From NCBI GenBank assembly GCA_018657165.1, contig JABHXS010000092.1:1-5619 (forward strand): a stretch of 5,619 nucleotides of DNA, read 5' to 3'. The first letter of the stretch is position 1. Each line of letters opens with the position of its first letter. The notes under the pieces were generated by a model that saw nothing but the letters and a program-made list of their open reading frames with translations, did not search any database and was not told the origin of the DNA. Shown here one piece after another: positions 1 through 5,619 of the stretch. The translations under genes were made by a program, and so were the position numbers. This stretch comes from Nitrosomonadales bacterium. Its GTDB lineage: Bacteria; Pseudomonadota; Gammaproteobacteria; Burkholderiales; Methylophilaceae.

Positions 1-659
1 TCAAACCATTCCTTTAACTTATTTTTAGCTTCAAGCTGCAATGTCTCATTCTCTGTCCATTTTTTTAAAAATTCATCACACTCTGAAAGCTTGAAGAAGT
101 AATGAAGAGTTTTTTTCTTTATTGGCTCAGTTCCAGAAAGAACTGAATATGCATTTTTTAAATCTGTAGGGCTGTAAGTTGCCCCACATTTTTCACATGA
201 GTCACCATATTGATCTTCAGCCTTACATTTGGGACATGTTCCCTTAATAAACCTATCAGGCAAAAACATTTGTTTTGCTTCATCAAAAAATTGATCAATC
301 TCTTTTGATAAAATCTTGTCATTATCATTTAGTGAGTTATATATAGATTCGGACAGCTCTCTATTTTCAATTGAATTTGTTGAGTAAAAATGATCGAAAT
401 TAACATTAAATGCTTTAAAATCTGCGTCGTGCTCTTGATGGACTCTTTTAACTAAATCATCTGGTGTGACTTTTTCCTCTTCTGCCTTTAGCATAATGGG
501 CGTTCCATGCGTATCATCAGCACAGATATAATATGTTTCATTGCCTGACATCTTTTGGTAACGAACCCAGATATCAGTTTGAATGTATTCCACTAAGTGA
601 CCAAGGTGGATACTCCCGTTGGCATAAGGAAGAGCAGATGTTACAAGAAGTTTGCGCAT
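1..659 (-). CDS. metG: Methionyl-tRNA synthetase, N-terminal part (cut by left window edge)
   Basis: Cytoplasmic enzyme that attaches methionine to tRNA-Met using ATP. The gene runs leftwards out of the window, so only codons 1-219 (about a third of the usual protein) are visible. The reading frame is open throughout. Visible landmarks are ALPYANGSIHLGH at residues 9-21, holding the class I HLGH signature (18-21), CADDTHGTPIM at 46-56, and a zinc knuckle with Cys pairs at 142/145 (CPKC) and 155/158 (CEKC). This is the single-knuckle E. coli-like (MetG type 1) arrangement, and the spacing matches the E. coli enzyme with a 3-residue offset. An in-frame stop at 672-674 rules out a longer N-terminus, so ATG at 657-659 is the start. 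No convincing Shine-Dalgarno precedes it. The wording of the N-terminal third (HLVEYIQTDIWVR) looks betaproteobacterial. It is divergent from apbC. Identification is very secure; the C-terminal domains cannot be seen. Confidence 0.97.
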   Translation of the reverse strand, partial: MRKLLVTSALPYANGSIHLGHLVEYIQTDIWVRYQKMSGNETYYICADDTHGTPIMLKAEEEKVTPDDLVKRVHQEHDADFKAFNVNFDHFYSTNSIENRELSESIYNSLNDNDKILSKEIDQFFDEAKQMFLPDRFIKGTCPKCKAEDQYGDSCEKCGATYSPTDLKNAYSVLSGTEPIKKKTLHYFFKLSECDEFLKKWTENETLQLEAKNKLKEWF

Positions 660-746
660 TAGTTGGATTATTTATTCTATAATTCACTATTCTAGCAAAC
701 AAAAATGCGAATGCACATTATAAAACCTTAGAAATGGAAGCGTGTA
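660..746. promoter_or_regulatory. metG/apbC divergent intergenic region with a TATAAT on each strand
   Basis: This 87-bp gap must hold the promoters of both flanking genes. A perfect TATAAT lies on the plus strand at 678-683, and another on the minus strand at 717-722. Neither has a good -35 hexamer at 16-18 bp, so both are weak predictions. If both are used, each start site lies about 50-60 nt upstream of its gene. Because the rightward box lies to the left of the leftward one, the two transcripts would overlap by roughly 20 nt at their 5' ends. A modest Shine-Dalgarno GGAAG (736-740) precedes apbC with 6-nt spacing. Confidence 0.35.
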
Positions 747-1832
747 ATGGAAATAGAAAAAGAAATTAAAGATTATCTTAAAGCCCTTAAATTTCCGATA
801 TTAAATAAACAGGCCTTTAATGAAGGAAATATTAAGAAGATTGTATGTGACGGAGGTCATGTTCAGATTGACCTTCAATTAGGTTTTTACGCAAAAAATC
901 CAATTGCTGAATTAAAAAATATAATACTAAAAGGTATCCAAGAACTCACTAGTCATAAAATAAATATAAATATAACCACCAAAGTTAAATCACATAAAGC
1001 GCAAGCTGGAGTGCAAACGTTACCTAATGTAAAAAATATCATTGCTATAGCCTCAGGGAAAGGTGGGGTTGGTAAGTCTACAACTACAGCAAATTTAGCG
1101 CTAGCCCTCTCAGCAGAAGGGGCAAATGTTGGTATATTAGATGCGGATATATATGGTCCAAGCCAGCCAAAAATGCTTGGTATAGATCAGAGGCCTAATA
1201 GTACTGATGGTAAGACAATGGACCCCTTAGTAGCTCATAATATTCAAGTTATGTCTATTGGCTTTTTAGTTGATCAGGAAACACCTATGGTCTGGAGAGG
1301 GCCAATGGTCACATCAACACTTGAACAATTATTAAGAGAAACGAAATGGAGCAATCTTGATTATTTATTAATTGATCTACCTCCTGGAACTGGTGATATC
1401 CAGCTAACGCTAGCACAGAAGATTCCAGTAACAGGAGCAATTATAGTAACAACCCCACAAGATATATCATTACTTGATGCCAGAAGAGGTTTGAAAATGT
1501 TTGAAAAGGTCAATGTTCCTATACTTGGTATTTTGGAGAATATGGCACTTCATGTATGTTCAGGTTGTGGTCATGAGGAACACATTTTTGGAAAAGATGG
1601 CGGGGTTAGAATGAGTAAAGATTATAATGTTGATTTATTAGGAAGCCTTCCACTTGATATTAAAATAAGAAAAGATCTAGATAATGGAAAGCCTACTGTT
1701 GCCAACGATATGAGCTCCCCTATTACAAAGATTTTTTCTGAAATAGCTATAAAAACTGCATCTAAGGTTGCTGATATTAGTGAAGATCATTCAGCCAAGT
1801 TTCCAAAAATTGTGATAGATAAAAACGGTTAG
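747..1832 (+). CDS. apbC: Mrp/ApbC family P-loop iron-sulfur cluster carrier ATPase
   Basis: Cytosolic member of the Mrp/NBP35/ApbC branch of the SIMIBI P-loop NTPases. Characterised members bind a [4Fe-4S] cluster at a dimer interface and pass it to apo-proteins. Residues 1-80 form a MIP18-type (DUF59) domain, although the usual DPE-type motif near its start is not recognisable. A linker follows, then the ATPase domain from about residue 95. That domain has the deviant Walker A SGKGGVGKST (103-112) with signature Lys105, LDAD (131-134), the LIDLPPGTGD switch/Walker B region (208-217), and the cluster-binding pair C271/C274 (CSGC). Length (361 aa) is normal. An in-frame TAG at 729-731 rules out a longer start, and GGAAG lies 6 nt before the ATG. 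It is divergent from metG; its TAG stop overlaps the pgl stop. The family call is firm; the client proteins are unknown. Confidence 0.95.
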   Translation: MEIEKEIKDYLKALKFPILNKQAFNEGNIKKIVCDGGHVQIDLQLGFYAKNPIAELKNIILKGIQELTSHKININITTKVKSHKAQAGVQTLPNVKNIIAIASGKGGVGKSTTTANLALALSAEGANVGILDADIYGPSQPKMLGIDQRPNSTDGKTMDPLVAHNIQVMSIGFLVDQETPMVWRGPMVTSTLEQLLRETKWSNLDYLLIDLPPGTGDIQLTLAQKIPVTGAIIVTTPQDISLLDARRGLKMFEKVNVPILGILENMALHVCSGCGHEEHIFGKDGGVRMSKDYNVDLLGSLPLDIKIRKDLDNGKPTVANDMSSPITKIFSEIAIKTASKVADISEDHSAKFPKIVIDKNG

Positions 1833-2506
1833 TCAGTATCAAAACTCACAACAGATAAATCCCTTAGGGCTGAAACTTTTGTCGCAGGAATATTTTCAGA
1901 ATTTTTGAATTTCTCTAAAGCGATTTTTTTACTTTTTCCTGAAACTATAAAAATTACATAATTCGACTTACTTAGTCTTTCTGGAGTCAATGAAACTCTA
2001 TTTTGTGGTAGTTTTGGTGCGTTTGTGATTGGAGTAACCTGTTTTTTGTAATCAAGCTTACTATTGGGGAAAATACTTGCCATATGCCCATCTTCACCCA
2101 AACCCAAAAGCACAAGATCAAAAACCATTTCTGGGTTCAGCTTTTTATTGTATACCTCAGCGCCTTCTTGCTCTCCGAGTTCAGCAGGAATGATATAAAT
2201 CTGATTCTTAGGAATTGGTATTTTTGAAAAAAAACTTTCATCAGCCATTACGCTATTGCGCTCTTTATGATTCACAGGAAGGCATCTTTCATCACCAAAA
2301 TAAATATGCCAATTTTTCCAGTCACAATTTATTTTTGTAAGTGCTTCGTATATCCTTGCTGGGGTATTTCCTCCCGCCAAAACAAGAGAAAAACTACCTT
2401 TATCCTTAATGGCTTTAGCTGCGTAAGTAACAATCCTCTCAACTATTTTTAGTTCAAATTCTTTTTGACTTTTACATGAGAGCCAAGCGTTGACAGTTGA
2501 TTTCAT
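1829..2506 (-). CDS. pgl: 6-phosphogluconolactonase (DevB/SOL type)
   Basis: Hydrolyses 6-phospho-D-glucono-1,5-lactone to 6-phosphogluconate, the middle step of the oxidative pentose-phosphate pathway, in the cytosol. At 225 residues it is of normal length for the DevB/SOL family (glucosamine-6-phosphate isomerase-like fold). Family motifs appear in order: LAGGNTPARIY (43-53), GDERCLP (71-77), NS at 84-85, LLGLGEDGHMASIFP (133-147) with the conserved His141, and RVSLTPERL (170-178). The GEDGHxASxFP form separates it from nagB deaminases. A stop codon lies one codon upstream of the ATG (2510-2512), so the start is fixed; AAGG (2513-2516) is a good Shine-Dalgarno 6 nt away. It is divergent from gnd-zwf, which encode the neighbouring steps, so the three genes probably share control at 2507-2631. 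Its 3' end meets apbC head-on with a 4-bp overlap. Confidence 0.95.
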   Translation of the reverse strand: MKSTVNAWLSCKSQKEFELKIVERIVTYAAKAIKDKGSFSLVLAGGNTPARIYEALTKINCDWKNWHIYFGDERCLPVNHKERNSVMADESFFSKIPIPKNQIYIIPAELGEQEGAEVYNKKLNPEMVFDLVLLGLGEDGHMASIFPNSKLDYKKQVTPITNAPKLPQNRVSLTPERLSKSNYVIFIVSGKSKKIALEKFKNSENIPATKVSALRDLSVVSFDTD

Positions 2507-2534
2507 AAATTACCTTAGATTAAATTCAAAACTA

Positions 2535-2563
2535 TTTGTAACAAGATTGGAGTATAATGCCAA
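2535..2563 (-). promoter_or_regulatory. Candidate sigma70-type promoter for pgl
   Basis: Read on the minus strand, TTGGCA (2563 down to 2558, one mismatch to TTGACA) is followed by a 17-bp spacer and TACAAA (2540 down to 2535, four of six to TATAAT). The predicted start near 2528 gives a leader of about 22 nt with the AAGG ribosome-binding site in it. The -35 box lies inside the right arm of the inverted repeat 2543-2567. A shifted alternative -10, TATACT (2556 down to 2551), has only a run of T at the -35 position. This is a prediction from hexamer matching only. Confidence 0.4.
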
Positions 2564-2567
2564 TCTT
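2543..2567. promoter_or_regulatory. Perfect 8-9-8 inverted repeat, candidate operator shared by pgl and gnd-zwf
   Basis: AAGATTGG (2543-2550) and CCAATCTT (2560-2567) are exact reverse complements separated by 9 nt that contain the gnd -10 box. The right arm also covers the candidate -35 of the oppositely directed pgl promoter. Dyads of this size and position are typical binding sites for dimeric repressors. The sequence does not match the HexR consensus (TGTAATTAAATTACA-like) that controls zwf genes in some proteobacteria, so I do not name a regulator. Confidence 0.45.
2553..2558 (+). promoter_or_regulatory. Candidate -10 box of the gnd-zwf promoter
   Basis: A perfect TATAAT lies 73 bp upstream of the gnd start, which would give a leader of roughly 65 nt. 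No acceptable -35 is seen at 15-18 bp (sequences there are CTATTT, ACTATT, AACTAT, AAACTA), and there is no TGn extension. If real, the promoter is either weak or needs an activator. It sits in the 9-nt centre of the perfect inverted repeat 2543-2567. Confidence 0.45.
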
Positions 2568-2582
2568 CTGAAAAAAAATAAA

Positions 2583-2599
2583 TTAATCCAAAAGATTAA
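2583..2599. repeat. Second inverted repeat, 6-5-6, in the gnd leader
   Basis: TTAATC (2583-2588) and GATTAA (2594-2599) are exact reverse complements around CAAAA. The repeat lies downstream of the predicted gnd start site, so it could act as a DNA operator in the leader or as a weak RNA hairpin. With only six AT-rich pairs, chance is a serious alternative. Confidence 0.3.
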
Positions 2600-2631
2600 C
2601 AAACTTTAAACCTACATCAAAGGGAAAAAAA

Positions 2632-3546
2632 ATGAAAATTGCAATGCTTGGTCTTGGTAAAATGGGTGGAAACATGTCTGCTCGACTCATACGAAATGGT
2701 ATTTCAGTAGTGGGATACGATAATCATGCAGATACTATAAAAAACTTAGAAAGTAGTGAAAATTTAATACCGTCATCTTCTGTTGAAGATGCTTTATCAA
2801 AACTTGAAGGTCAAAAAATTGTATGGATGATGCTTCCAGCTGGAGAGGTTACAAAAAAACAAATTGCTGATCTTATTCCACTGCTAAGCGAGGGCGATAT
2901 CATTGTAGATGGAGGTAACTCAAATTTTAAGCAGAGTGTAAAAATGGGACGGATGCTTGAAGAATACAACATTGGCTTTATGGATTGCGGAACATCAGGA
3001 GGTGTTTGGGGATTGGATAATGGTTATTGCTTGATGGTTGGGGCTTCCCCTGAGGTTGCGAAAGCTGTTGAACCTGTGCTAAGAGCGCTAGCTCCAACAC
3101 CACAAACTGGTTGGTTACATGTTGGGCCAGTTGGATCTGGACATTTTACTAAAATGATTCATAACGGAATCGAGTACGGAATGATGGAGTCATTTGCTGA
3201 GGGGCTTGAGCTTTTAAAAGGTAGAGAAGAGTTCAATATTGATGTTGCAAATGTGACGGAGCTTTGGCGACATGGCTCAGTTGTTAGAAGTTGGTTATTA
3301 GACTTAACAGCAGAGGCGTTAAAAAGTGACCAAGGTTTAGAGGAGATTGCACCCTTTGTAGCAGATTCTGGTGAAGGAAGGTGGACTGCAGTTGAAGCAA
3401 TCGAACAAGGTATCCCTGCACCAGTCTTAACTCAGGCGCTTCAGGTGAGGTTTAGAAGCCAAGAGAGGTCTAAGGGTTATGGATATAAAATACTATCTAT
3501 AATGAGAAATGCCTTTGGTGGCCACATTATGAAAAAGAAAGGTTAA
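2632..3546 (+). CDS. gnd: 6-phosphogluconate dehydrogenase, decarboxylating, short (GntZ-like) type
   Basis: Oxidatively decarboxylates 6-phosphogluconate to ribulose-5-phosphate and CO2 in the cytosol. In RuMP methylotrophs the product is the formaldehyde acceptor. The 304-aa length fits the short bacterial/GntZ class, not the ~470-aa E. coli class. Landmarks: Rossmann loop GLGKMGGN (7-14), VDGGNSN (92-98), substrate loop GTSGGVWG (120-127), catalytic segment KMIHNGIEYGMMES (174-187) with Lys174 and Asn178, and C-terminal RNAFGGH (292-298). The second Rossmann strand ends GYDN with Asp30 where NADP-specific long forms have Asn-Arg-Thr, which suggests NAD preference (inference). AGGGA (2621-2625) stands 6 nt before the ATG and supports this start. 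It is first in an operon with zwf, whose start lies 7 bp beyond its stop, and divergent from pgl. The activity is secure; the cofactor is not. Confidence 0.95.
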   Translation: MKIAMLGLGKMGGNMSARLIRNGISVVGYDNHADTIKNLESSENLIPSSSVEDALSKLEGQKIVWMMLPAGEVTKKQIADLIPLLSEGDIIVDGGNSNFKQSVKMGRMLEEYNIGFMDCGTSGGVWGLDNGYCLMVGASPEVAKAVEPVLRALAPTPQTGWLHVGPVGSGHFTKMIHNGIEYGMMESFAEGLELLKGREEFNIDVANVTELWRHGSVVRSWLLDLTAEALKSDQGLEEIAPFVADSGEGRWTAVEAIEQGIPAPVLTQALQVRFRSQERSKGYGYKILSIMRNAFGGHIMKKKG

Positions 3547-3553
3547 TTAAGAC

Positions 3554-4972
3554 ATGATTGATAACTCCACACTTGTATTATTTGGCGCAAGAGGAAATTT
3601 AGCAAAAGTTAAATTAATACCAGGGCTTTTTCATTTAGATGAAGCTGGCAAACTTCCAAAAAATATGAAAATTTTGTCAGTAGGTAGGCAGGAGGTTGAG
3701 GAAAATGAATGGCATTCTAATATCAAAGAAATGCTTGATAAAAAATTCAAATCTTATGATAAAAATGTATTTGAACGATTTATAAAAAGAAATTACTATC
3801 ATGCAAATTTGCCGGATGATCCAGAGGCTTTTGTAAAGTTTGCAGAAAAATTGGCAAATAAAGAGGTTTTTCCTCAAAATCTTGCTTTCTTTTTATCTGT
3901 AAGACCCTCAGATTTTGCTCTCATTGTAAAACAACTATCAGAAGTCAATTTACTGAGTGAATCAGGTTTTTGGAGAAGGGTGCTTATTGAGAAGCCTTTC
4001 GGCACTTGTCTTAAAACCGCAATCGAGCTTCAAAGTTCAATCGAGGAGCACCTTAAGGAAAGTCAAATATATAGAATAGACCATTATCTTGGTAAATTTT
4101 CTCTGCAAAATATTATGACCACCCGTTTTAAAAACTCAGTATTAGAGCCACTATGGTCAAATAAACATATTGAGCAAATCCAAATCACAAACCATGAGAC
4201 GTTGGGTGTAGGTGATCGGACTGTTTTTTATGAAGCTACAGGCGCACTTAGAGATATGATACAAAGTCATCTTTTACAAATGTTAGCGCTCGTTACAATG
4301 GAAAAGCCAAAAACCATGAGCCCTGATGATGTAAGGCTTGAAAAAATAAAACTTTTAGAATCCATTGCAGCCGTTCCATTAGATAAGATTACAAATTTCG
4401 CCTTTCGTGGTCAGTATGCTGAAGGACACATCAATGGGGATAAGGTTGAAGGTTATTTAGCCGAAGTTGAGAATCCAGATAGTGTTATTGAAACATATGC
4501 TGCCATCAAATTATTTATTAAAAATTCAAGATGGGAAAAGGTGCCTATTTATCTGAGGACAGCAAAAAGGCTTTATGAAAACTCAACTTCCATCGCTATC
4601 AAATTTAAAGATCACGATAATTGGCTAACAATAAACATTCAACCAAACGAGACCACTTCGTTTGAGCTAACTACCCTCCAGCCTGGTCTAGATATGAATC
4701 AAAATAGACAAACTACACTTAAAGGAAATAACCGTGTTCAAGGTGATGAGACCATCGATGCCTATGAGACATTGATGCTAGATCTTCTAAGCGGAGACCA
4801 ATCAAAATTTCTTCATATTGATGAGGTGAAGGCTGCATGGAAGCTTGTTGATCCAATTATTGAGTATTGGTCTAATGATAAATCTAAACCTATTCAATAT
4901 AAACCTGGTGAATTTGATCCAAAAGAATCAAAAATTATTTTTGAGGACGAAAATCAGTTTTGGAAAAAATAA
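3554..4972 (+). CDS. zwf: Glucose-6-phosphate 1-dehydrogenase, divergent in signature motifs
   Basis: Oxidises glucose-6-phosphate to 6-phosphogluconolactone with reduction of NAD(P)+, the entry step of the oxidative pathway. At 472 aa it is slightly shorter than the common 480-495. Family blocks in order: Rossmann loop FGARGNLAKVKL (10-21), RRVLIEKPFG (141-150), active-site RIDHYLGK (174-181) with His177, EPLWSN (198-203), ATGALRDMIQSHLLQ (228-242), YLRTAKRL (333-340). Three normally conserved positions differ: Asn15 for Asp in GAxGDL, Phe182 for Glu in HYLGKE, and Ala337 for Gly in the xGK motif. The catalytic His and neighbouring Lys remain, so activity is likely but kinetics or cofactor use may differ. 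An in-frame TAA at 3548-3550 fixes the ATG. No strong Shine-Dalgarno is seen (AAGG at 3539-3542 lies 11 nt away), so translation may be coupled to gnd. Confidence 0.93.
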   Translation: MIDNSTLVLFGARGNLAKVKLIPGLFHLDEAGKLPKNMKILSVGRQEVEENEWHSNIKEMLDKKFKSYDKNVFERFIKRNYYHANLPDDPEAFVKFAEKLANKEVFPQNLAFFLSVRPSDFALIVKQLSEVNLLSESGFWRRVLIEKPFGTCLKTAIELQSSIEEHLKESQIYRIDHYLGKFSLQNIMTTRFKNSVLEPLWSNKHIEQIQITNHETLGVGDRTVFYEATGALRDMIQSHLLQMLALVTMEKPKTMSPDDVRLEKIKLLESIAAVPLDKITNFAFRGQYAEGHINGDKVEGYLAEVENPDSVIETYAAIKLFIKNSRWEKVPIYLRTAKRLYENSTSIAIKFKDHDNWLTINIQPNETTSFELTTLQPGLDMNQNRQTTLKGNNRVQGDETIDAYETLMLDLLSGDQSKFLHIDEVKAAWKLVDPIIEYWSNDKSKPIQYKPGEFDPKESKIIFEDENQFWKK

Positions 4973-5008
4973 TATTATTAGCCTTTGTATAACCATAATA
5001 TTTTTTTT
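4971..5008 (+). terminator. AU-only hairpin plus T run after zwf, possible weak terminator
   Basis: AATATTAT (4971-4978) and ATAATATT (4995-5002) are perfect 8-bp complementary arms around a 16-nt loop, and the right arm runs into eight T (5001-5008). After one T/T mismatch, the A run in the last zwf codons can pair with this T run and extend the stem. There are no GC pairs, so the stem would be weak for intrinsic termination. It may cause partial read-through into dcd, or it may simply reflect AT-rich sequence. The left arm starts inside the zwf stop codon. Confidence 0.3.
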
Positions 5009-5031
5009 CATAACTTCAATTAGGAGAAAAA

Positions 5032-5598
5032 ATGACAATCAAGTCTGATAAATGGATTCGTAAAATGGCTGAAGAGAATGAAATGATTAGCCCATTTGAA
5101 CCAAAGATGGTTCGAGATATAGACGGCCAAAAAATTGTGTCGTATGGAACATCGAGTTATGGTTATGATATTAGGTGTGCCCCAGAATTCAGAGTATTTA
5201 CAAATATTAACAACACCATAGTTGACCCAAAGTCTTTTGATCCAAATTCATTTGTGGAGTTCAATGGTGATCATTGTATTATCCCACCAAATTCATTTGC
5301 TCTTGCAAGAACTGTTGAATTTTTCAAAATCCCAAGAAACGTTCTAACAATTTGTGTTGGCAAATCAACTTATGCGAGATGTGGAATCATAGTCAATGTT
5401 ACGCCTTTTGAACCCGAATGGGAGGGGTATGTAACACTGGAATTTAGCAACACAACCCCGTTACCTGCGAAAATTTATGCAGGAGAAGGCTGCGCTCAGG
5501 TTTTGTTTTTTGAATCGGATGAATTATGTGAAACATCATATAAAGACCGAGGGGGTAAATATCAAGGCCAGAGTGGCGTTACATTACCAAAAATTTAA
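5032..5598 (+). CDS. dcd: dCTP deaminase (dUTP-forming)
   Basis: Cytosolic trimeric enzyme that deaminates dCTP to dUTP, the main bacterial route to dUMP and thus dTTP. At 188 residues it has the normal family length. Signature segments: SYGYDIRCAPEFRVF (42-56), GKSTYARCG (110-118) with the conserved Ser112 and Arg116, VNVTPFEPEWEG (121-132), and LEFSN (136-140), whose Glu137 corresponds to the catalytic Glu of E. coli Dcd. The C-terminal lid segment YQGQSG (177-182) is intact. A strong Shine-Dalgarno AGGAG (5022-5026) lies 5 nt before the ATG, the best site in the window, and it supports independent translation. It lies 59 bp downstream of zwf on the same strand, so it may be read from the gnd-zwf promoter if the intervening hairpin terminates poorly. 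It has no functional link to sugar oxidation. Very secure call. Confidence 0.97.
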   Translation: MTIKSDKWIRKMAEENEMISPFEPKMVRDIDGQKIVSYGTSSYGYDIRCAPEFRVFTNINNTIVDPKSFDPNSFVEFNGDHCIIPPNSFALARTVEFFKIPRNVLTICVGKSTYARCGIIVNVTPFEPEWEGYVTLEFSNTTPLPAKIYAGEGCAQVLFFESDELCETSYKDRGGKYQGQSGVTLPKI

Positions 5599-5611
5599 AA
5601 ATATAGAATTT

Positions 5612-5618
5612 AGAAGGA
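5612..5618 (+). promoter_or_regulatory. Probable Shine-Dalgarno of a gene starting just past the right edge
   Basis: The last bases read AGAAGGA, a good ribosome-binding sequence, placed 14 nt after the dcd stop. This suggests another plus-strand gene starting within about ten bases beyond the window, probably cotranscribed with dcd. Its identity cannot be seen. Confidence 0.5.
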
Positions 5619-5619
5619 A

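Noticed and set aside
704..719. AATG...CATT and TGC-GAAT-GCA mini-palindromes between metG and apbC
   Set aside because: Arms of 3-4 bp are too short to support an operator or hairpin.
2267..2452. A 61-codon plus-strand open frame opposite pgl
   Set aside because: It is antisense to conserved pgl motifs, with no recognisable protein features; best explained as a shadow of the real gene.
2536..2544. Small palindrome TTGTAACAA next to the main dyad
   Set aside because: The arms are only 4 bp and it does not extend; expected by chance in AT-rich DNA.
2507..2631. HexR-type operator, as found upstream of zwf in other proteobacteria
   Set aside because: No stretch resembles the TGTAATTAAATTACA-like consensus, and no RpiR-family regulator gene is in the window.
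3677..3877. A 66-codon minus-strand open frame opposite zwf, rich in Phe and Ile
   Set aside because: It is antisense to A-rich zwf coding sequence, which automatically gives Phe/Ile-rich translation; there is no independent support.
4845..5048. A 67-codon plus-strand open frame spanning the zwf end and the dcd start, with a hydrophobic C-terminal stretch
   Set aside because: It lies out of frame over the well-supported end of zwf and the dcd ribosome-binding site, has no ribosome-binding site of its own that I can see, and its hydrophobicity comes from reading T-rich DNA.
1..5619. Mobile elements, CRISPR arrays, tRNA/rRNA genes, riboswitches, toxin-antitoxin or defence modules
   Set aside because: Nearly all sequence is accounted for by six housekeeping or central-metabolism genes. 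Gaps are 87, 125 and 59 bp, with no long repeats and no base-composition shift obvious by eye.

Overview
The window looks like a piece of the compact, AT-rich chromosome of a methylotrophic betaproteobacterium, most likely the Methylophilaceae (OM43 / Methylopumilus-like lineages). Three things point there. The MetRS and ApbC sequences read as betaproteobacterial. The DNA is low in GC and tightly packed. A complete oxidative pentose-phosphate set (zwf, pgl, gnd) is clustered, as expected where hexose phosphate made by the ribulose monophosphate (RuMP) cycle is oxidised for energy. The family placement is inference from reading the sequence; no search was run.

Layout: (1) positions 1-659, minus strand, the N-terminal 219 codons of metG, cut by the left edge. 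(2) An 87-bp divergent intergenic region. (3) 747-1832, plus strand, apbC/mrp, a P-loop Fe-S cluster carrier. (4) 1829-2506, minus strand, pgl, whose stop codon overlaps the apbC stop by 4 bp. (5) A 125-bp divergent region between pgl and gnd with promoter-like boxes and two perfect inverted repeats. (6) 2632-3546 gnd (short type) and 3554-4972 zwf, plus strand, 7 bp apart. (7) A 59-bp gap with an AU-only hairpin. (8) 5032-5598 dcd, plus strand, then 21 bp ending in a Shine-Dalgarno-like sequence for a gene beyond the window. No gene-free stretch exceeds 300 bases.

How the genes work together: Zwf oxidises glucose-6-phosphate to 6-phosphogluconolactone, Pgl hydrolyses it to 6-phosphogluconate, and Gnd decarboxylates that to ribulose-5-phosphate, releasing CO2 and reduced nicotinamide cofactor. 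In RuMP methylotrophs ribulose-5-phosphate is the formaldehyde acceptor, so these enzymes close the dissimilatory cycle. metG, apbC and dcd are housekeeping genes (Met-tRNA charging, Fe-S cluster delivery, dUTP/dTTP supply), and the sugar-oxidation genes sit between apbC and dcd.

I found no mobile element, CRISPR array, RNA gene, toxin-antitoxin or defence system. The points most worth a second look are a perfect 8-9-8 inverted repeat placed to cover both the gnd -10 box and a candidate pgl -35 box, and several substitutions in the signature motifs of Zwf.
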